Assembly: GCA_965230345.1 (NCBI GenBank)
Contig: CBDDKR010000002.1
Location: 682,001 to 746,000 of the forward strand
Length of the DNA stretch: 64,000 nt
From: JADKBO01 sp965230345
Lineage (GTDB): Bacteria > Bacteroidota > Bacteroidia > Chitinophagales > Saprospiraceae
Direction: 5' to 3'
Under the pieces are notes generated by a model. The model was not told the DNA's origin. It searched no databases and worked only from the letters and a program-made list of their open reading frames with translations. Positions 59,357 through 64,000 of this stretch are shown here, piece after piece (position 1 is the first letter of the stretch; each line of letters starts with the position of its first letter). A program made the position numbers and the translations under genes.

Positions 59357-59395
59357 GACTTTAAAATGCCTTTCACAATGTAAACCTACGCAAAT

Positions 59396-59983
59396 ATGAA
59401 TAGATTACTCATCTTATTTACATTCACAATACTTGCATTTTCTGTTCAAGGTCAATGTGCTTTAGAGATTCAATACGACGGCGCTGGCAATAGAATTTAT
59501 CATGGCAATGCATGTGATCCAGATTGTTCCACACATGTCATCAATGATTTAGATGCTGGAGTTGGATCATTAAGAAAAGCCATTGCTTGCGCAAAAGATG
59601 GTGACGACATTACATTTGCACCTTCTTTGTCTGGACAATACATTGATTTATCTAGTGGACCGATAGACGTCAATGTTGGTGTACATATTAACCCTACGAG
59701 TAATGGCAATCTTGCATTAGATATCCAAGTGCGTTCTATACAAGACCATCATCTATTTACCATCTTTAATAATGTCGATGTAACCATGTCAAACTTTTCG
59801 ATGACAAGTAACGAAGGTTTTAATGATTTGGTTAGGATATTGAAAAACGATGGTCAATTGTCTTTGAATTTTGTAGATTTCTATGACGATGCTGCTTTCA
59901 AAGGAAGCAATGCAACATTGCTCAACAATGGAACACTTATTGTCGATCACTTCACCGATATACATTTTGTTCACTATAATTAA
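59396..59983 (+). CDS. Secreted protein with RHS-like motif and beta-helix-like region
   Basis: A 195-residue protein with a signal peptide (SVQG|QCA). After cleavage it starts ALEIQYDGAGNRIYHGN, in which YDGAGNRI resembles the YD-repeat motif. The remainder (INDLDAGVGSLRKAIACAKDGDDITFAP) resembles the start of CSLREA-type or other parallel beta-helix proteins, but the protein stops after ~165 residues, so the helix would be short. No T9SS sorting domain is present. It is followed 7 bp later by the next gene, so the two could be a split of one longer type of protein or cooperate. Function unknown. Confidence 0.65.
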   Translation: MNRLLILFTFTILAFSVQGQCALEIQYDGAGNRIYHGNACDPDCSTHVINDLDAGVGSLRKAIACAKDGDDITFAPSLSGQYIDLSSGPIDVNVGVHINPTSNGNLALDIQVRSIQDHHLFTIFNNVDVTMSNFSMTSNEGFNDLVRILKNDGQLSLNFVDFYDDAAFKGSNATLLNNGTLIVDHFTDIHFVHYN

Positions 59984-59990
59984 TCATGCT

Positions 59991-60569
59991 ATGACTAAAT
60001 TGAATTCTTTACTGCTAATGCTGCTATTGGCTCATGTACCAGTAGAAGGTATTGCTCAATCCAATCCCTATGAGCCTTGCTGTGGAATAGATGCGACAAC
60101 ATCTTATCAAATTGGTGGACACAATATCTTTGTACCCAATGTATTTACTCCGAATGACGATGGAAAAAATGATCTATTCTATCCCATGTATCAAAACGAT
60201 AGTATTGTCATTTCTGGGATATCCATCTATACCATCGAAAATAGCAATCAGCAAAGTAGAATCATTTATAATTCTGACTACATCTATTCAAAAAACGATA
60301 CGATGATTGGTGCATGGGATGGTCGTAATCTTCGAAGAGAGGAATTTCCAGAAGAGTACAAAGGGAAATTTAGGTATACCATTCGTGCCACTTTGGGAAC
60401 AAATAAAAGAATCTGGATGAAAGGCTACGGATGTGTAATTAGATGCGATGAAGATGCTGTTATATTTCAGGATAAAGAAGACTGCCTATTCCCACTGCAA
60501 TACAACTCAGTTACTGGTGAAGGAGATGAAAACATGCCTTCACAGGAATCCGATTGTATAGGAATGTAA
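59991..60569 (+). CDS. Small secreted protein built around a type B T9SS sorting-like domain
   Basis: A 192-residue protein from the ATG at 59991; the longer frame from 59883 lies inside the previous gene and is not used. A signal peptide (GIA|QSN) precedes 'VPNVFTPNDDGKNDLF', the opening of the gliding-motility-associated (type B) C-terminal sorting domain, and 'GAWDGRNLRREEFPEEY' then 'FRYTIRATLG' match its end. Normally this domain ends a long cargo protein. Here it follows the signal peptide by only ~20 residues and is followed by ~45 more residues (Cys-containing). It lies 7 bp after the upstream gene, so the two are probably one transcript. Confidence 0.7.
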   Translation: MTKLNSLLLMLLLAHVPVEGIAQSNPYEPCCGIDATTSYQIGGHNIFVPNVFTPNDDGKNDLFYPMYQNDSIVISGISIYTIENSNQQSRIIYNSDYIYSKNDTMIGAWDGRNLRREEFPEEYKGKFRYTIRATLGTNKRIWMKGYGCVIRCDEDAVIFQDKEDCLFPLQYNSVTGEGDENMPSQESDCIGM

Positions 60570-60579
60570 CATTCAAATT

Positions 60580-60960
60580 ATGATAAGACACTATACCTTA
60601 TTTTTTTGTCTATTGATTATTGTTATCGGGTGTAAACCGATTACAAAATATGCTTCTTTATCTTATCAACCACCTTTAAGTTTAGAAGATGAAATCATAG
60701 TACTTGGTGTTGAACATCAAGTGCCTGATAAAGCCAATAATATAGGAACTCTCAGTTTTAAAGACTGGGGCTTTTCTAGAAATTGTAGATTTGATAAACT
60801 CATTAGTAAGTCCAAATCGATTGCAAGATTAAATGGAGCAAACATTATAAAATTAGTAGAGATTGATCCTCCCGTCGGCTTTTCGGAATGCTATAACTTA
60901 AAAATTCTTCTTTATTCTTATTCTGACAACTTAAAAGAAATCCGTCAATATCATTTGTAA
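60580..60960 (+). CDS. Small lipoprotein of unknown family
   Basis: A 126-residue lipoprotein (lipobox VIGC, then KPITKYASLSYQPP). The mature part has 'DEIIVLGVEHQVPDKANNIGTL', a Cys in RNCRFD and 'ARLNGANIIKLVEIDPP', with a beta-alpha feel like small outer-membrane quality-control lipoproteins, but no specific family is recognised. It starts 10 bp after the preceding stop and its own stop lies 1 bp before the next ATG, so it is in an operon. Confidence 0.7.
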   Translation: MIRHYTLFFCLLIIVIGCKPITKYASLSYQPPLSLEDEIIVLGVEHQVPDKANNIGTLSFKDWGFSRNCRFDKLISKSKSIARLNGANIIKLVEIDPPVGFSECYNLKILLYSYSDNLKEIRQYHL

Positions 60961-60961
60961 T

Positions 60962-61354
60962 ATGAAAACTAGAGTTCTTTTCATTGGTTTGATCTTTATA
61001 ATAAGCCTTAGTTCCTGCGCCACTATTATTTCTGGAACAAAACAAAAGGTATCCATTGAATCCACTCCATCCAATGCTACAGTGTTCTTGAATAAAAAAG
61101 AAGTTGGGAAGACACCATTTAAGACTAAGTTGCGTAGAACAAAGGATTATGAACTCATGATTTGTTTTGATGGGTACTATGATTATGAAATGCTACTAAC
61201 TAGAAAACTCAATAATGTGACCTTTGTTAACTTCATTCATGGTGGTATTGTTGGTTTAATTCTTGATCTGAGTACTGGCTCTTTACATAGGTTTACAAAA
61301 CCAAAAATTCATGTAGAACTGATTCCAAATCGTTCACCTCTGAAGCGATTTTAG
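60962..61354 (+). CDS. PEGA-domain lipoprotein
   Basis: A 130-residue lipoprotein (lipobox LSSC). Residues ~30-75 form a PEGA domain: 'KVSIESTPSNATVFLNKKEVGKTP' carries the S-x-P-x-A/G-x-V-x-x-(N/D)-G-like pattern. A hydrophobic stretch follows (FVNFIHGGIVGLILDLSTGS), then a short basic end. PEGA domains are small surface or envelope beta domains with no catalytic role. It closes the small secreted-protein operon. Confidence 0.85.
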   Translation: MKTRVLFIGLIFIISLSSCATIISGTKQKVSIESTPSNATVFLNKKEVGKTPFKTKLRRTKDYELMICFDGYYDYEMLLTRKLNNVTFVNFIHGGIVGLILDLSTGSLHRFTKPKIHVELIPNRSPLKRF

Positions 61355-61460
61355 TAAAAGTCTGCAAACGCATCTCTTATTTCATAAATTATTCCTAACA
61401 ATGTTTTCCATGAACCAATAAGGTATCAATGTTTTTTCCTATACGATTACTAAAAAGGTT

Positions 61461-61468
61461 TATTTTTG
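61461..61468 (+). promoter_or_regulatory. -7 box TATTTTTG for the last gene
   Basis: TATTTTTG matches TAnnTTTG and ends 27 bp before the ATG at 61496. Confidence 0.5.
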
Positions 61469-61495
61469 AAGATCTTCAATCATAACTTTTTGAGT

Positions 61496-64000
61496 ATGAA
61501 ACATACCATTAGTCTAATTACTCTACTCTTTTTCACCACCTTATTGAACGCACAAAGTGTCCTTATTGAGGAATTTACCAATATTAATCACAATAATGCG
61601 ACAGAAAGTTCTTTTCTACTAGACTCTCTTTACCATAGATCACCAAACCATTATTGTATCATTCGTTACCATACAGATGATCCTGCAGGTGATCCCTTTA
61701 ATGAAAATGTAAAAGAATCCATTATTAACAGAATGGATGCATTAGGTGAAATAGATCAAACACCTATGACCGTAATTGATGGAGACAATAGACCAAATGG
61801 TGTTTCCTATTCTGGAGCTACGACAAATACGACTCACGCTTATTTGGATTCCATTTTCATATCAAAAGAAGAAAGAATAAGGTTTTTTGGTTTGGCATTG
61901 AACTTCTCAGATGATTTCAAATCAATTTTAGGATCAAGTGGAATGTTTACCATCAATAATTCAGGTTTAAAAGTGAGAAATTATCGTGCGTTAGTTGAAA
62001 AAGTTATCGATGTAGAAAATCCTATTGGTCCAAATGGTCAAACCACATTTACAAACGTGTTCCGCGGTTGGATTACCAATGGACGGTATGAAGATATTCC
62101 GGGTAATGGATCGTTCCATGGATGGGAAAAAATTACCATACCACCATCCGTAAAAGACCTAAACAATCTGCACATGATTGCATTTGTTACAGATCTTGAT
62201 GGTAAGGTATTGGATTGTACAAGTATTGATGCTGGAGAAGCACCTTCTTATTCGCTAAAACATACAAATCTTACAGAGTCTCAATCCACAGTTTGTGATT
62301 CTATAGTAGTCCCAAGAATAAGAATTAAAAACACTGGTGTCCATACCATAGAAGGTGTTGCTATAAAAACTCAAATTGGTGACAGTGTTTACATCGATTT
62401 TCGATATGATGATATCAAGCCTGCTCAGGAAGCTGTGTATGTACTCGATGAAAGGGAAATACTATTGCCAAGAGGAACTCACTTCATTGATGTCTCCGTG
62501 GACTATATTCTAAACTCACCGACTAGAGGAGATATTTCTGCCACCAATGGACCAATAAGATATCTTGTGGGAAGAGCATACAATTGGGAAAACATTGATT
62601 TTGAATCCATGTCTGATGATAGTTTTGGACCAATAATTGTAAGGTCAAAAGTGAATGCTGCACTCAAAATTGTTTCAGCCGAAGACGTTGGTGGAAATGA
62701 ACCCATTGGAGCATACGGCTTATCCGACCATGCATTAATGGTAGATTGTTGGACATGGCCTTGGGATGACGAAGATGCTGGAAATGTTTTTCTGGTGGAT
62801 AACAAAAATTTCGCTTATCTATATTTTGATCATTTTCCCATAAATCATATCAAACAGCCTGTACTAAAATTTGACGTCGCCTCTGCAAATAAACCGAACC
62901 ATAAGTGTATTGAAGTCGCAGGAAGTCCATTTACCTGTACAAGAAATCCCATTAAACTTAAAACTCTAACTGGTAACAATATATTATCGACGACACCCAA
63001 TACGACTTCAAGATATGTACCCAAAGCGGAAGATTGGAGATCACATACTGTCGATCTATACCGATTAAAAGAAGGTCTACAAACCCACTTAAGACTTAAA
63101 TTCACCAATCATGTAGACTTTACCAAACCTAACGCTTTCTACATCGATAACATCAGAATTGAATCAAATGAAAAAATATGTTTGGATGATGATGTTATTC
63201 TAAAAACGCAATCCGAGGTGGATTCTTTTATCATCAAATACCCCGATTGTAACACGATCCAAGGAAGTCTTTGCATCGGCTTTTGCGATACAGACAGCCT
63301 ATCCAATATTCAAAACCTCAACGGCCTTAAAAACATCAATACCATTTACGGAGCTATAAAAATAATCAACAACCCATCTTTAGTCGATGTTGGTGGTCTC
63401 AGCAAATTAAGAGAAGTCTATGGCAGTACAGAAATAATCAATAATGACAACTTGGGTTCCCTTGAAGACATCAATACCGTTACGGCTTACGACATTACTG
63501 ATTACATCATTCAAGACAACGAAACCTTAGAATATGGACTTTCTTTAAATGCTCCAAATATTCTTGGGTCTGTTATAATTACAAATAATCCTAGTTTGAA
63601 AAGGCTTCCATTTACACCTATTCAAATAGAAAATGATTATATCATATCAAACAATCCATTGCTTTGGGGATTTAGTACGGATAATCCGCTTGAAAAGATC
63701 GGTGGTGATTTGGTCATTGAAGGAAATCAAAGTTGGGTATCATTAAGGGGTTTTAATAATATAAAAAGATTAGAAGGAAACCTCATTATCAAAAACAACA
63801 ACATTACTAGTTTGTATGGATTACATCAAATTGACACGATAAAAGGAAATATAGTTCTTCAAAACAACCACCAAGTTGAAAATATAGGCTTCTTACGTCC
63901 AAATTGTGTTAATGGTAATATTCATATTGCAAACAACGATCGACTCATTAACATTTCTAGTCTAGAGAATATTAATTACGACAGCCTTGGAAGTCGAAAC
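61496..64000 (+). CDS. Secreted Omp28-like protein with L-domain-like repeats, C-terminus beyond right edge
   Basis: An open frame of 835 codons from the ATG at 61496 to the window edge, so it is partial. A signal peptide (LLNA|QSV) precedes 'VLIEEFTNINHNNATESSF', which resembles the start of Omp28/thioredoxin-like proteins (EEFTG.WC..C) but has lost both Cys. A beta-rich middle region follows (~130-560) with two or three Ig/jelly-roll-like domains. From ~residue 590 the protein changes to repeated short units, 'NIQNLNGLKNINTIYGAIKI', 'LVDVGGLSKLREVYGSTEI', 'LENINYDSLGS', which resemble leucine-rich receptor-L-domain-like repeats. The usual end would be a T9SS sorting domain, but that part is outside the window. 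Confidence 0.8.
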   Translation, partial: MKHTISLITLLFFTTLLNAQSVLIEEFTNINHNNATESSFLLDSLYHRSPNHYCIIRYHTDDPAGDPFNENVKESIINRMDALGEIDQTPMTVIDGDNRPNGVSYSGATTNTTHAYLDSIFISKEERIRFFGLALNFSDDFKSILGSSGMFTINNSGLKVRNYRALVEKVIDVENPIGPNGQTTFTNVFRGWITNGRYEDIPGNGSFHGWEKITIPPSVKDLNNLHMIAFVTDLDGKVLDCTSIDAGEAPSYSLKHTNLTESQSTVCDSIVVPRIRIKNTGVHTIEGVAIKTQIGDSVYIDFRYDDIKPAQEAVYVLDEREILLPRGTHFIDVSVDYILNSPTRGDISATNGPIRYLVGRAYNWENIDFESMSDDSFGPIIVRSKVNAALKIVSAEDVGGNEPIGAYGLSDHALMVDCWTWPWDDEDAGNVFLVDNKNFAYLYFDHFPINHIKQPVLKFDVASANKPNHKCIEVAGSPFTCTRNPIKLKTLTGNNILSTTPNTTSRYVPKAEDWRSHTVDLYRLKEGLQTHLRLKFTNHVDFTKPNAFYIDNIRIESNEKICLDDDVILKTQSEVDSFIIKYPDCNTIQGSLCIGFCDTDSLSNIQNLNGLKNINTIYGAIKIINNPSLVDVGGLSKLREVYGSTEIINNDNLGSLEDINTVTAYDITDYIIQDNETLEYGLSLNAPNILGSVIITNNPSLKRLPFTPIQIENDYIISNNPLLWGFSTDNPLEKIGGDLVIEGNQSWVSLRGFNNIKRLEGNLIIKNNNITSLYGLHQIDTIKGNIVLQNNHQVENIGFLRPNCVNGNIHIANNDRLINISSLENINYDSLGSRN

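Noticed and set aside
1093..64000. tRNA or rRNA genes
   Set aside because: No cloverleaf-like or rRNA-like segment was noticed; only the intergenic spacers were scanned by eye for this, so a dedicated search could still find one.

Overview
This window is low-GC chromosomal DNA from a member of the Bacteroidota, most likely of the Saprospiria/Saprospiraceae type (inference). The reasons are: giant HYR-repeat proteins ending in type IX secretion (T9SS) sorting domains; the gliding-motility operon ssb-gldE-gldD; many upstream regions carrying the Bacteroidota -7 promoter motif TAnnTTTG and no obvious Shine-Dalgarno sequences; and 11 signal-peptidase-I-type proteins that all appear to start with Gln after cleavage. 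No rRNA, tRNA or CRISPR array was seen.

Layout. 1-1494: the end of a lipoprotein gene running off the left edge and a DUF5606 gene. 1862-25936: two giant minus-strand genes (4954 and 2836 residues), each followed by a strong terminator. They share a C-terminal module of about 1,050 residues (HYR-type repeats, dockerin-like, cohesin-like, type A T9SS sorting domain). The first has a 249-bp tandem repeat array; the second starts with a zinc metalloprotease. Both carry unrelated domains inserted inside HYR-like repeats. 26363-32634: gldD, gldE and ssb, then mutY, a glutaminyl-cyclase-like M28 lipoprotein and cysS. 32711-33347: a hairpin-rich stretch (possible small RNA or leader) and a small 4Fe-4S protein. 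33579-38826: MscS channel, MerR/B12-type regulator, membrane-anchored EEP-family protein and two rhomboid proteases. 38827-39719: a gene-free stretch with hairpins. 39720-46326: an OmpA-type lattice protein, then a tight five-gene operon of secreted or lipid-anchored proteins (CsgG/TolB-like, LPP20-like, DUF6175-like and unknowns), the best candidate here for an undescribed envelope system. 46397-51888: a GT2 glycosyltransferase and an oligopeptide ABC importer (two permeases and a binding lipoprotein, no ATPase). 52191-59296: a SpvB/TcdB/RHS polymorphic toxin with likely immunity genes. 59396-64000: small secreted proteins and lipoproteins, and a partial Omp28-like plus L-domain-like protein.

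How the parts fit. Much of the window concerns the cell envelope and secretion. GldD and GldE are known to be needed for gliding/T9SS function in Flavobacterium, and the giant proteins carry T9SS signals. The glutaminyl cyclase would convert the exposed N-terminal Gln of the exported proteins to pyroglutamate. A MITE-like element of about 160 bp occurs three times, always between genes, with a fourth solo end.
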